This document shows positions 15,945-24,377 of a stretch of DNA of 36,759 nt, piece by piece; position 1 is the first letter of the stretch, and each line of letters begins with the position of its first letter. The notes beneath the pieces are model-generated. The model saw nothing but the letters and a program-made list of their open reading frames with translations. It had not been told where the DNA came from and did no database searches. This DNA is from an uncultured Lachnospiraceae bacterium. GTDB taxonomy: Bacteria > Bacillota > Clostridia > Lachnospirales > Lachnospiraceae. The position numbers and the translations under genes are program-made. The stretch lies in assembly GCA_949893755.1 (NCBI GenBank), contig CATLCV010000029.1, positions 1 through 36,759 of the forward strand. The letters are read 5' to 3'.

Positions 15945-16652
15945 ATGAAGCTGCGGCTGGATAAATTTCTGGCAGACATGGGACTGGGGACCCGGAGCGA
16001 AGTGAAGAAAGCAATCCGCAAGGGGCTGGCGCAGGTCAATGCACAGACCATACGGGAGCCGGAATATAAGGTGGACACGGAAGCGGATCAGGTGCTGTTC
16101 GGCGGACAGCCGGCGGCTTACCGGGAGTTTGAATACTATATGCTGAACAAGCCCGCAGGCGTGATCTCCGCGACTGAGGACCCAAAAGAACGCTGCGTCG
16201 TGGATCTGATCGAAAGCCGGATGCGCAAAGACCTGTTTCCGGTAGGGCGTTTGGATAAGGATACGGAAGGGCTTCTGCTCATCACCAATGACGGGGATCT
16301 GGCCCATCGGCTGCTGTCTCCGAAGAAGCATGTGGATAAGGTTTATTTTGCAAGGATCCGGGGCAGGGTCACAGAGGAGGATGTGGAACATTTCCGCCGG
16401 GGCGTGGACATCGGAGAAAAAAAACCGACCCTTCCTTCTGAACTTCGTATTCTGGAAGCCGGAGAGATCTCAGAGATCGAATTGACCATCCGGGAGGGAA
16501 AATTCCATCAGGTCAAGCGGATGTTCCAGGCAGCCGGCAAGGAAGTGCTGTATCTGAAACGCCTGCAAATGGGGCCGCTTGTACTGGACGAATCGCTGAA
16601 ACCGGGAGAATACCGGACATTAAATACGCAGGAGCTGGATATACTATGTTAA
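15945..16652 (+). CDS. RsuA-family pseudouridine synthase
   Basis: Converts a uridine of rRNA to pseudouridine. The 235-residue protein has an N-terminal S4 RNA-binding domain (about 1-55), the LNKPAGVISA strand, the catalytic motif GRLDKDTEGL with Asp104, and the C-terminal EGKFHQVKRMF motif. This layout is that of RsuA/RluB/RluE. The start at 15945 is fixed by GGAGGGGGACAAGT. A longer in-frame reading would start within the terminator hairpin. Its end overlaps the next gene by 7 bases. Whether the target is 16S or 23S rRNA is not decided. Confidence 0.93.
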   Translation: MKLRLDKFLADMGLGTRSEVKKAIRKGLAQVNAQTIREPEYKVDTEADQVLFGGQPAAYREFEYYMLNKPAGVISATEDPKERCVVDLIESRMRKDLFPVGRLDKDTEGLLLITNDGDLAHRLLSPKKHVDKVYFARIRGRVTEEDVEHFRRGVDIGEKKPTLPSELRILEAGEISEIELTIREGKFHQVKRMFQAAGKEVLYLKRLQMGPLVLDESLKPGEYRTLNTQELDILC

Positions 16653-17323
16653 AAGAAAAAAAGGCAGTTATATTTGATATGGACGGATCTCTGGTGGATT
16701 CGATGTGGATGTGGCCGGAGGTGGACCGGGAATATATGAAGAAGCATAGGATCACCCCGCCGGAAACCTTTCATAAAGATATCGAGGGAATGAGCTATGT
16801 GCAGACGGCGCAGTATTTTCTGGATCAGTTTCCGGTTCTGGACTGCGCCGTGGAGGATATCTGCAGGGAATGGACCGAGATGACCCGGGAGCTGTACCGG
16901 ACCCGTGTGCCGTTAAAGCCGGGGGCAGGGGAATTTCTGGAGCGGATGAAGCGGCAGGGGATCCTCATGGGGATCGCCACCAGCAATTCCAGGGAGCTGG
17001 CATTTACGGCTCTCGACGCCCTGCGTATCCGGGATTATTTTTCCGCGGTCATTACATCCGATGAGGTACAAAACGGAAAGCCTGCCCCGGATGTCTACTT
17101 AAAAGCAGCTATGGAGCTGGAGGTTTCGCCCCGGGAATGTCTGGTATTTGAGGATATTCCAAACGGGATCCGGGCCGGAAAGCGCGCGGGCATGAGTGTG
17201 TGCGCGGTCGATGATCTGTTTTCCGCCTCCTGTGAAGCCGAGAAACGGAAGCTCTCGGATTATTATATCCGGGATTACAGGGAGATCTGGGACGGAACCT
17301 ACGAAATCTGCGGGAGAGTATAG
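16646..17323 (+). CDS. HAD-superfamily phosphatase (beta-phosphoglucomutase-like)
   Basis: A 225-residue HAD hydrolase of subfamily IA with a helical cap. The four motifs are visible: FDMDGSLVDS (nucleophile Asp11, acid/base Asp13), TSNS around 112-115, Lys145 in NGKPAPDVY, and the acidic pair Glu169-Asp170 in VFEDIPNGI. The sequence favours a small sugar phosphate or nucleotide substrate, but the exact one is not determinable. It overlaps the pseudouridine synthase gene and is followed 5 bases later by ygiQ. Confidence 0.9.
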   Translation: MLKEKKAVIFDMDGSLVDSMWMWPEVDREYMKKHRITPPETFHKDIEGMSYVQTAQYFLDQFPVLDCAVEDICREWTEMTRELYRTRVPLKPGAGEFLERMKRQGILMGIATSNSRELAFTALDALRIRDYFSAVITSDEVQNGKPAPDVYLKAAMELEVSPRECLVFEDIPNGIRAGKRAGMSVCAVDDLFSASCEAEKRKLSDYYIRDYREIWDGTYEICGRV

Positions 17324-17327
17324 AAAG

Positions 17328-19337
17328 ATGGAACAGAAATTTTTACCGCTTTGCCGGGAGGATATGGAGGCGCGGGGATGGGACCAGGCGGATTTTGTCT
17401 ATGTGATCGGGGATGCCTATGTGGATCATCCCTCCTTCGGACATGCCATCATCAGCCGGCTCCTGGAAAGCCGCGGCTACCGGGTGGCCATCCTGTCCCA
17501 GCCGGACTGGAAGGACGACAAAAGCATCACCGTATACGGGGAGCCAAGGCTTGCGTTTCTCGTGTCCGCGGGAAATATGGACTCCATGGTCAACCATTAC
17601 GCGGTTTCCGGAAAACGGCGGGCAGCGGACGCCTATACCCCGGGCGGCGTCATGGGAAAGCGGCCGGACTATGCGGCAGTGGTCTACGGCAATCTGATCC
17701 GCAGGACTTACAAGCATACGCCTGTGATCCTGGGCGGGATCGAGGCCAGTCTCCGGCGGCTGGCGCACTATGATTACTGGTCGGACAGGCTGAAGCGTTC
17801 CATCCTTCTGGACTCCGGAGCGGACATGATCTCTTACGGCATGGGGGAGCGTTCCATAGTGGAGATCGCGGAAGCTCTGGAGGCGGGCATTTCTGTCAGG
17901 GATCTGACTTATATCGAAGGAACGGTAGTCAGGACACGGAGCCTGGATTCGGTATACGATGCGTTGGTTCTGCCATCCTTTGAGGAAATGCAACGGGACA
18001 AGCGGGAATATGCCAAAAGCTTCTATACCCAGTACTGCAATACGGATCCGTTTTCCGGAAGGCGGCTTGCGGAGCCTTATCCGGGAAATGTCTATGTGGT
18101 ACAGAATCCTCCGGCAAAGCCCCTGACGCAGATGGAAATGGATGATATCTATGGACTGCCCTTTACGCGCACCTTTCATCCGTCCTATCAGGCACTGGGC
18201 GGCGTACCGGCCATTGAAGAGGTCCGGTTCAGCCTGACCGGCAGCCGGGGATGCTTCGGCGGCTGCAGCTTCTGTGCCCTGACCTTCCATCAGGGAAGGA
18301 TCGTACAGAGCAGGAGCCGGGAATCTCTGCTGGAGGAAGCCAGGCAGATGACAGAGGAAGCGGATTTTAAGGGATATATCCATGATGTGGGAGGCCCCAC
18401 GGCGAACTTCCGCCATCCGTCCTGCGAAAAGCAATGGGAGCATGGCGTCTGCCCGAAGAAGCAGTGCCTGTTTCCGAAGCCCTGTAAAAACCTGCAGGCG
18501 GACCACAGGGAATATGTGGACATCCTGCGGGCATTGAGAGAGCTTCCGGGAGTGAAAAAGGTCTTTATCCGGTCCGGGATCCGGTTCGATTATCTGCTTG
18601 CGGATCCGGATCCGGCTTTTTTGCGGGAGCTTTGCAGCCATCATGTGAGCGGGCAGCTAAAGGTGGCTCCCGAGCATGTGTCGGACGGGGTGCTGGAATT
18701 GATGGGAAAACCGAAGAATCAGGTATACCAGCAATTTGCGGATCGGTTTGTGAAGATGAACCGGAGCCTTAAGAAGGAGCAGTATCTGGTTCCCTACCTG
18801 ATGTCCTCCCATCCGGGCTCTTCCTGGAAGGAGGCCGTGGAGCTTGCGGAGTTCTGCCGGGACATGGGGTATATGCCGGAGCAGGTGCAGGATTTTTATC
18901 CCACGCCGTCCACCATATCCACCTGCATGTATTATACGGGATTGGATCCCCGGACGATGAAGCCGGTCTATGTACCGAAGAATCCCCATGAGAAGGCCAT
19001 GCAGAGAGCGTTGATCCAATACCGGAATCCGGCCAATTATGACCTGGTGAAGGAAGCCCTTCAAAAGGCCGGACGCACGGATCTGATCGGATTTGAACAA
19101 AAATGCCTGATCCGGCCGAGGAAGCTGTCCGGGGAGAAGGCGCAGAAGAAAGAGCTGGAAGCGAAAAAGAAGCATTCTGGAAGAAAAAATCCGGAGATTA
19201 AAAGAAAAAAACAGGAGATCAAAAGAAAAAATCCGGAAATGAAAGGAAGGAATCCAGAAATCAAAAGAAAGAATCCGGAGATCAAAAGAGAACATCAGGA
19301 AGGCAGGAGAGAACGTAAGAGAAGCGGAAAACGATGA
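17328..19337 (+). CDS. ygiQ: YgiQ family radical SAM protein (UPF0313)
   Basis: A 669-residue radical SAM enzyme of uncharacterised reaction. The 4Fe-4S cluster motif is CFGGCSFC (Cys309, Cys313, Cys316), with the conserved SLTGSRG before it. The N-terminal domain has the family GEPRLAFLVSAGNMDSMVNH and GGIEASLRRLAHYDYW. The start at 17328 gives the typical MEQKFLPLCREDMEARGW beginning; longer in-frame reading enters the HAD gene. After about residue 615 the protein ends in a strongly basic tail of 7-residue repeats (see 19182-19307) that is not part of the conserved fold. A role in tRNA or cofactor chemistry would be a guess. Confidence 0.93.
   Translation: MEQKFLPLCREDMEARGWDQADFVYVIGDAYVDHPSFGHAIISRLLESRGYRVAILSQPDWKDDKSITVYGEPRLAFLVSAGNMDSMVNHYAVSGKRRAADAYTPGGVMGKRPDYAAVVYGNLIRRTYKHTPVILGGIEASLRRLAHYDYWSDRLKRSILLDSGADMISYGMGERSIVEIAEALEAGISVRDLTYIEGTVVRTRSLDSVYDALVLPSFEEMQRDKREYAKSFYTQYCNTDPFSGRRLAEPYPGNVYVVQNPPAKPLTQMEMDDIYGLPFTRTFHPSYQALGGVPAIEEVRFSLTGSRGCFGGCSFCALTFHQGRIVQSRSRESLLEEARQMTEEADFKGYIHDVGGPTANFRHPSCEKQWEHGVCPKKQCLFPKPCKNLQADHREYVDILRALRELPGVKKVFIRSGIRFDYLLADPDPAFLRELCSHHVSGQLKVAPEHVSDGVLELMGKPKNQVYQQFADRFVKMNRSLKKEQYLVPYLMSSHPGSSWKEAVELAEFCRDMGYMPEQVQDFYPTPSTISTCMYYTGLDPRTMKPVYVPKNPHEKAMQRALIQYRNPANYDLVKEALQKAGRTDLIGFEQKCLIRPRKLSGEKAQKKELEAKKKHSGRKNPEIKRKKQEIKRKNPEMKGRNPEIKRKNPEIKREHQEGRRERKRSGKR
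19182..19307 (+). repeat. Six tandem 21-bp units encoding a basic heptapeptide tail in YgiQ
   Basis: In the ygiQ frame the units read RKNPEIK, RKKQEIK, RKNPEMK, GRNPEIK, RKNPEIK and REHQEGR. The DNA units are similar but diverged (typical unit AGAAAAAATCCGGAGATTAAA). The array is in frame, with no unit-length disruption, and is followed by a short Arg/Lys end. Confidence 0.85.
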
Positions 19338-19371
19338 AGGGGGAGCAAGCGTGCAAGGAGGCAGTCAGGTT

Positions 19372-20136
19372 ATGAAAATTGCGGTAGTGACAGGGGCATC
19401 TTCCGGCATCGGGAGAGAATTTGTAAAGCAGATGGGACATTTTTATCGGAATCTGGATGAGATCTGGGTGATCGCCCGCAGGGGGCACAGACTCCAGGAG
19501 CTGAACCAGCTTTCCAGGGTCCCGATCCGGATCCTGGAGGGGGATCTGCTCCGGGAAGAGGTGTATGAGAAGCTGGAAAAGCTGCTTCGGGAGGAAGCGC
19601 CGGATATCCGGATGCTGGTGAACGGCGCCGGCTTCGGGAAAAGCGGGACGGTGGAAGACATTCTGGAGGAAGACAAAGCTTTGCAGACGGAAATGATCGG
19701 ACTGAACTGTACTGCACTTTCCAGGATCACATTTTGCTGCCTGCCCTGTCTTTCCAGAGGCAGCAGGATCATCCAGATGGCTAGCGCCGCTGCCTTTTCT
19801 CCCCAGCCCTCTTTTGCGGTCTATGCGGCGACCAAGGCATATGTGCTGAGCTTTTCCAGAAGCCTGGGGGCGGAACTGAAAAGACGGGGGATCTATGTCA
19901 CCGCAGTCTGCCCGGGGCCGGTAGATACGGAATTTTTCCGGGTCTCGGGGGAACTGGACAATCCGCTGAAAAAGCTGGTGAAGGTCCGGCCCCAGGGAGT
20001 GGTGAGGAAGGCACTGCTGGACAGCCGGGCAGGAAAGGACATCTCCGTATACGGGCTGCCCATGAAGTGTGCCCATGCGGCGTCCAAGCTGCTGCCTCAT
20101 CGTCTGATCTTAACGTTTATTGGAGGGAAACCATGA
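19372..20136 (+). CDS. Short-chain dehydrogenase/reductase (SDR) family oxidoreductase
   Basis: An NAD(P)-dependent oxidoreductase, 254 residues. It has the Rossmann motif TGASSGIG (7-14), NGAG at 84-87, and the catalytic residues Ser138, Tyr151 and Lys155 (YAATK). AARR-type basic residues after the second strand (IARRGHR) hint at NADP(H). The start at 19372 follows AAGGAGG. A GTG at 19351 after GGGGGAG is an alternative adding seven residues. The stop overlaps the ATG of the next gene (ATGA), indicating coupling. Substrate unknown. The best-matched general type is the DltE/YqjQ-like classical SDR. Confidence 0.88.
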   Translation: MKIAVVTGASSGIGREFVKQMGHFYRNLDEIWVIARRGHRLQELNQLSRVPIRILEGDLLREEVYEKLEKLLREEAPDIRMLVNGAGFGKSGTVEDILEEDKALQTEMIGLNCTALSRITFCCLPCLSRGSRIIQMASAAAFSPQPSFAVYAATKAYVLSFSRSLGAELKRRGIYVTAVCPGPVDTEFFRVSGELDNPLKKLVKVRPQGVVRKALLDSRAGKDISVYGLPMKCAHAASKLLPHRLILTFIGGKP

Positions 20137-20711
20137 TAAAATGTGAAAAAGGAACGCCGGGTTATCTGCGCGAAAAACTGAAGATCGAGATCCTGCGTAC
20201 AGTGGTATATTTTGCCATTGTGATCGCCGTATTTCTGCTGGGCTACAGCCAGACCCATTCCAAAAAGAACCTGCTGACGGTGGTCGCCGTGGTGGGATGC
20301 CTTCCCGCCTGCAAGGCGCTGGTGGGGGTCATCACGCGGATCCCTTATCAGACGGTGGATCCGGCACTGCCTGACGAGATCGGGGGCAAGGCTTCGCATC
20401 TGACGGTGATCTATGACCTGGAGGTGACGAGCACGGAGAAGATTATGCCCATCGACTGCATGGTGATCTCCCATCAAAAGGTCTACGGATATACCACCGG
20501 AAAAAAAGTGGACCTGCAGGAGACAGCGGCTTATCTGCGCAAGATGCTGCGCCAGAACGATTTTCCAGAGGTGTCTGTCAAGATGTACGACCAGTACAAG
20601 CAATTCCTCTCCATCGTGGAAGGACTGGAGAATATTGCGGCCGTAGAAAAGGCAGATATGAAAGAAGAGGAAGGGCAGATCGCGCATGTGATCATGAATC
20701 TTTCCTTGTAG
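20133..20711 (+). CDS. Conserved hypothetical membrane protein, 192 aa
   Basis: I do not recognise the family. Two transmembrane helices (about 22-39 and 47-68) near the N-terminus are followed by a soluble domain of about 120 residues with YDLEVTSTEKIMPIDCMV and a YGYTTGKKVDLQETAAYL helix. Start fixed by GGAGGGAAACC and the ATGA overlap with the SDR gene. The soluble part lies on the cytoplasmic side if the N-terminus is inside. No catalytic motif is evident. Confidence 0.8.
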   Translation: MIKCEKGTPGYLREKLKIEILRTVVYFAIVIAVFLLGYSQTHSKKNLLTVVAVVGCLPACKALVGVITRIPYQTVDPALPDEIGGKASHLTVIYDLEVTSTEKIMPIDCMVISHQKVYGYTTGKKVDLQETAAYLRKMLRQNDFPEVSVKMYDQYKQFLSIVEGLENIAAVEKADMKEEEGQIAHVIMNLSL

Positions 20712-20715
20712 AAAC

Positions 20716-20747
20716 GCAGGCAGGTCCGGTGATCTGACCCTGCTTGC
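20716..20747 (+). other. Hairpin without T-run after the hypothetical membrane protein gene
   Basis: GCAGGCAGGTC (20716-20726) pairs with GACCCTGCTTGC (20736-20747) over 11 pairs with one bulged C and one G-T pair; the loop is 9 nt. A-rich sequence rather than T follows. It may be a degenerate terminator or an mRNA 3'-end stabiliser before the RluA-family gene. Confidence 0.45.
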
Positions 20748-20839
20748 GGAAAAAAACTTGCGGAAAAGTAATGGGGCGGATGTCGTTACCATGAGCGGCC
20801 GGTCAGGCCGTGAACAGTGAGCAGGAACGGAGGAGAGAC

Positions 20840-21925
20840 GTGCGGGAGATTCGCATTACGGAAAATGAGGCGGGCCAGCGGCTGGACAAACTGCTGGCAA
20901 AATTTTTGAAGGAGGCGCCCAAAAGCTTCCTTTACAAAATGCTTCGGAAAAAGAATATCACATTAAACGGGAAAAAGGCGTCCGGCTCCGAAAAGCTTTC
21001 CCAGGGGGACGCAGTGAAGCTGTTCCTCTCGGAAGAAACCATAGAAAAATTTTCGGGAAACGCGCCGGACTCTGTTCAGGACGTATATACAGGCAGGGCA
21101 GAAGCTTTGGATATCCTCTATGAGGATGCCCATGTGCTCCTGCTGAACAAGCCGGCGGGGATGCTCTCCCAGAAGGCCCGGGAGGAGGATGTATCCGCCG
21201 TGGAGCATCTGACCCGGTATCTGCTGGACACAGGCGCGCTGACAAAAGAAGCATTAAAGACCTTCCGGCCTTCGGTCTGCAACCGGCTGGACCGGAACAC
21301 CAGCGGGATCCTCGCCGCCGGAAAGAGTCTGGCAGGCCTGCAGGAGCTGAGCCGTTTTTTTAAGGAGCGTTCCCTCGGAAAATATTACCTCTGCCTGGTT
21401 TACGGAAACGTAAATCAGCCGGAATCCATCCAGGGATATCTGGTGAAGGAGGAACAGACAAACCATGTCCGGATCGCGGACCATGAGATGCCGGGAGGTG
21501 TCCGGATCGAGACCGAATACCGTCCCCTTGCGTCAGGCGGGGAATGTACGCTTCTGGAAGTCCATCTGGTGACCGGAAAGACCCACCAGATCCGCGCCCA
21601 TCTCGCGTCAAAGGGGCATCCGATCCTGGGGGATTATAAGTATGGGATCCGCAGGATCAACGACAGGTATCAAAAGCAGTACGGCCTGAAATCCCAGCTT
21701 CTTCATGCGTGGAAGCTTCGGATGCCGGATACGGAAGGCGTGCTGGGATATCTGTCGGGCAGGGAGTTTCAGGCGCCGCCTCCAGCCTTGTTTCAGCGCA
21801 TCTGCCGGGAAAAGACGGGATATTTCATTTTTCAGAAGGATAAAGGAGCAGGACAATATGGCGACATGGAACTCGCGCGGCCTCAGGGGATCGACCCTGG
21901 AGGATCTGATCAACCGGACAAATGA
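20840..21925 (+). CDS. RluA-family pseudouridine synthase
   Basis: Makes pseudouridine in 23S rRNA or tRNA. An N-terminal S4 domain (about 1-65) precedes the catalytic domain with LNKPAGMLSQ and CNRLDRNTSG (catalytic Asp151), LGKYYLCLVYG, and KTHQIRAHLASKGHPILGD. The GTG at 20840 is preferred because GGAGGAGAG sits directly before it. A GTG at 20810 is also open in frame. The last 22 codons, Gly/Asp/Gln-rich, overlap the start of recU by 68 bases in another frame and are not conserved-looking. This is RluC/D-like, but the target site is undetermined. Confidence 0.92.
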   Translation: MREIRITENEAGQRLDKLLAKFLKEAPKSFLYKMLRKKNITLNGKKASGSEKLSQGDAVKLFLSEETIEKFSGNAPDSVQDVYTGRAEALDILYEDAHVLLLNKPAGMLSQKAREEDVSAVEHLTRYLLDTGALTKEALKTFRPSVCNRLDRNTSGILAAGKSLAGLQELSRFFKERSLGKYYLCLVYGNVNQPESIQGYLVKEEQTNHVRIADHEMPGGVRIETEYRPLASGGECTLLEVHLVTGKTHQIRAHLASKGHPILGDYKYGIRRINDRYQKQYGLKSQLLHAWKLRMPDTEGVLGYLSGREFQAPPPALFQRICREKTGYFIFQKDKGAGQYGDMELARPQGIDPGGSDQPDK

Positions 21926-22391
21926 ACGGTATGAGGAATGGAATCTGGCGCTGATCCAGAAGATTCCCACCCCCATTACTCCGGTGCAGATCGACAAGGA
22001 GCACCGGCATATCACGCTGGCATATTTTGACAAGATCAGTACGGTGGATTATATCGGGGCGGTTCAGGGGATCCCGGTCTGCTTTGATGCAAAGGAATGC
22101 TCAGTGGATACCTTCCCTCTGCAGAATGTACATGAACACCAGATCCGTTTTATGGAAAAGTTTGAACGCCAGGGCGGGATTTCTTTTTTATTGATCTACT
22201 ACAGCGGAAAAAACAGGCTGTATTATATGAAATATGCGGAAATTCGTAGGTTCTGGGACCGCGCTCAGGAGGGAGGGCGCAAAAGCTTCCGGTTCGACGA
22301 ACTGAATGAGGAATATTTTATGTCACTGAAAAATAACTGCTTCGTCCCCTATCTGGACTATATTCAGAAGGATTTGGACAGCAGGGATTGA
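21858..22391 (+). CDS. recU: Holliday junction resolvase RecU
   Basis: The Firmicute Holliday junction-resolving endonuclease that cuts four-way junctions in recombination and chromosome segregation. Family hallmarks are MATWNSRGLRGSTLEDLIN (RGxxxE near the N-terminus), the metal-binding STVDYIGAVQG (Asp64), and the catalytic FDAKEC (Asp77, Lys79, Glu80). HQIRFMEKFERQGGISFLLI follows. The 177-residue length is slightly shorter than Bacillus RecU as I remember it. The ATG at 21858 follows AAAGGAGCAGGACAAT and lies inside the preceding gene. In many Firmicutes recU pairs with a penicillin-binding protein gene, which is not the case here. Confidence 0.93.
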   Translation: MATWNSRGLRGSTLEDLINRTNERYEEWNLALIQKIPTPITPVQIDKEHRHITLAYFDKISTVDYIGAVQGIPVCFDAKECSVDTFPLQNVHEHQIRFMEKFERQGGISFLLIYYSGKNRLYYMKYAEIRRFWDRAQEGGRKSFRFDELNEEYFMSLKNNCFVPYLDYIQKDLDSRD

Positions 22392-22416
22392 CATTCGAAT
22401 CGAAACTTCGTATAAT
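22388..22416 (+). promoter_or_regulatory. Perfect-consensus sigma-A promoter for the his operon
   Basis: -35 TTGACA (22388-22393), a 17-bp spacer and -10 TATAAT (22411-22416), identical to consensus. The -35 overlaps the recU stop codon. The spacer holds the palindrome ATTCGAAT and the inverted pair CGAA/TTCG, possible operator half-sites. Only about 45 bases separate it from hisZ, too few for a T-box leader. Confidence 0.88.
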
Positions 22417-22464
22417 GACAGGGGATTTTAGCACTGTAGCGAAGTAAAGAAAGGGTTCTATATT

Positions 22465-23724
22465 ATGGAACAGAAATTACATACACCGGAAGGAGTCCGG
22501 GACATTTACAGTACGGAATGCAGGAAAAAACTGGCGGTTCAGGAAAAGCTTCATGAGCTGCTCCATCTGTACGGTTATCAGGACATCCAGACTCCGACGT
22601 TTGAATATTTTGACGTGTTCCGGAAGGAGATCGGGACCATCTCCTCCAGGGAATTATATAAGTTTTTTGACCGGGAGGGCAATACCCTTGCCCTGCGTCC
22701 GGATATCACGCCGTCCATCGCCCGGGCCGCGGCTACGCTGTTCGAGGAGGAGGACTGTCCGCTGCGGCTGTGCTATGTGGGCAATACGTTTATCAACCAT
22801 TCCAGCTATCAGGGAAGGCTCAAGGAAAACACCCAGCTTGGGGCGGAGCTGATCGGCGAGGATTCCATTGAGGCGGACGCGGAGATGCTGGCCATGGTGG
22901 TGGACGGACTGAAAAGAGCCGGGCTGACAGAATTTCAGGTGAACATCGGACATGTGAATTTTATCCGGGGGCTGATGGAAGCGGCAGGGCTTACGGAAGA
23001 GCTTACGGAGGAGCTCTTTACGCTGATCAACAACCGCAATTATTTCGGAGTGGAAGAGATCCTGGACCAGGAGGACGTATCGGAGGGCATCAAAGAGGCA
23101 TTTTCTGCGCTCCCGGAGCTGATGGGCGGAGCGGAGGTGCTCTCGGAGGCCGCAAGGCTTGCCCCGACTCCGGAAGCGAAGGCTGCCATTGCGCGGCTTT
23201 TAAAGATTTACCAGGTATTGATCCATTACGGCGTGGAGAAGCACATTTCCTTTGACCTGAGCATGAGCGGGAGCTACATGTACTATACAGGCATCATTTT
23301 CCGGGCCTATACGTATGGAACCGGAGATGCGGTGGTGCGGGGCGGAAGATACGACCACCTGCTGGAGAAGTTCGGCAAGCGGACGCCTTCGATCGGATTT
23401 GCCATGATCGTGGATGAGCTGACCAGCGCGCTGAGCCGCCAGAAGATCACCATAGAAACCAAGCACAACAACCTGATTGTCTATACGGAGAAGACGCTGA
23501 AATGGGCACTGTCCTTTGCACGTGAGTTCCGGGAAAAGGGCCGCTGCATCGAGATGCTCAAGCGGGGGCCGTCGGAGAACAAGGAGAAGTTCCGGGAATA
23601 TGGAACGCGCACCCAGGCGGTGAGCATGCTGTATCTGCAGGAAGACGGCACGGTGGAGCTGGTGAATTTCAGGACCGGAAAGGAAAAGACGGTTGACTAC
23701 GGAAAAGAGAGGGTCACGGAATGA
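22465..23724 (+). CDS. hisZ: ATP phosphoribosyltransferase regulatory subunit HisZ
   Basis: A paralogue of histidyl-tRNA synthetase without aminoacylation activity that binds short-form HisG and confers histidine feedback control on the first step of histidine synthesis. The class II synthetase core is recognisable: PEGVRDI at the start, motif 2-like LRPDITPSIARA and FRLCYVGN-type segments, and later SGSYMYYTGIIFRAY and VVRGGRYDHLLEKFG. It has 419 residues, without the complete anticodon-binding domain of HisS. Placement directly before a short hisG decides HisZ over HisS. AGAAAGGG precedes the ATG, and the stop overlaps the hisG ATG. Confidence 0.95.
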   Translation: MEQKLHTPEGVRDIYSTECRKKLAVQEKLHELLHLYGYQDIQTPTFEYFDVFRKEIGTISSRELYKFFDREGNTLALRPDITPSIARAAATLFEEEDCPLRLCYVGNTFINHSSYQGRLKENTQLGAELIGEDSIEADAEMLAMVVDGLKRAGLTEFQVNIGHVNFIRGLMEAAGLTEELTEELFTLINNRNYFGVEEILDQEDVSEGIKEAFSALPELMGGAEVLSEAARLAPTPEAKAAIARLLKIYQVLIHYGVEKHISFDLSMSGSYMYYTGIIFRAYTYGTGDAVVRGGRYDHLLEKFGKRTPSIGFAMIVDELTSALSRQKITIETKHNNLIVYTEKTLKWALSFAREFREKGRCIEMLKRGPSENKEKFREYGTRTQAVSMLYLQEDGTVELVNFRTGKEKTVDYGKERVTE

Positions 23725-24377
23725 AGTATCTGACATTTGCGCTGACGAAGGGGAGGCTTGCGAAAAAGACTCTGGAAATGCTGGAGAAGCTGGGGATCAC
23801 CTGCGAGGAGATGAAGGATAAGAGCTCCAGGAAGCTGATTTTTGTAAATGAAGAGCGGAAGCTAAAATTTTTCCTGGCCAAGGGACCGGATGTTCCCACG
23901 TATGTGGAGTACGGCGCGGCGGATATCGGCGTGGTAGGAAAGGACACCATCGTAGAGGAAGGCAGAAAGGTCCATGAGGTGCTGGATCTTGGCTTCGGGG
24001 CATGCCGGATGTGCGTCTGCGGATATCAGGAGACGGCGGAGCTTTTAAAGCACCGGGAACTGATCCGTGTGGCAACCAAGTATCCCAACATCGCAAAGGA
24101 TTATTTTTACAATAAAAAGCATCAGACCGTGGAGATCATCAAGATGAACGGATCCATCGAGCTGGCGCCCATCGTGGGGCTGTCGGAAGTGATCGTGGAT
24201 ATCGTGGAGACGGGATCTACATTGAAGGAAAACGGGCTGGTGGTGCTGGAGGAGGTCTGCCCGCTGTCCGCCCGGATGATCGTCAACCCGGTGAGCATGC
24301 GGATGGAAAATGAGCGGGTGCGGGAGCTGATCACCAGTTTAAGAACGCTTTTACAGGAGGAAAAACATGCGGATTGA
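23721..24377 (+). CDS. hisG: ATP phosphoribosyltransferase HisG, short form
   Basis: Condenses ATP and PRPP to phosphoribosyl-ATP, the committed step of histidine synthesis. At 218 residues it is the short form that lacks the C-terminal ACT-like regulatory domain and requires HisZ, encoded immediately upstream with an ATGA overlap. The family start LTFALTKGRLAKKTLEML, GAADIGVVGKDT, and the PRPP-binding DIVETGSTLKENGL are all present. The end overlaps hisD by 11 bases. Confidence 0.97.
   Translation: MKYLTFALTKGRLAKKTLEMLEKLGITCEEMKDKSSRKLIFVNEERKLKFFLAKGPDVPTYVEYGAADIGVVGKDTIVEEGRKVHEVLDLGFGACRMCVCGYQETAELLKHRELIRVATKYPNIAKDYFYNKKHQTVEIIKMNGSIELAPIVGLSEVIVDIVETGSTLKENGLVVLEEVCPLSARMIVNPVSMRMENERVRELITSLRTLLQEEKHAD

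Noticed and set aside
17343-18644. 433-codon open frame on the minus strand opposite ygiQ
   Set aside because: Shadow of the YgiQ coding sequence. It has the same low-plausibility composition and no ribosome binding site.
22417-22464. T-box or histidine attenuator leader before hisZ
   Set aside because: Only 48 bases lie between the -10 box and the start codon, with no T-box motif, His codon run or terminator.
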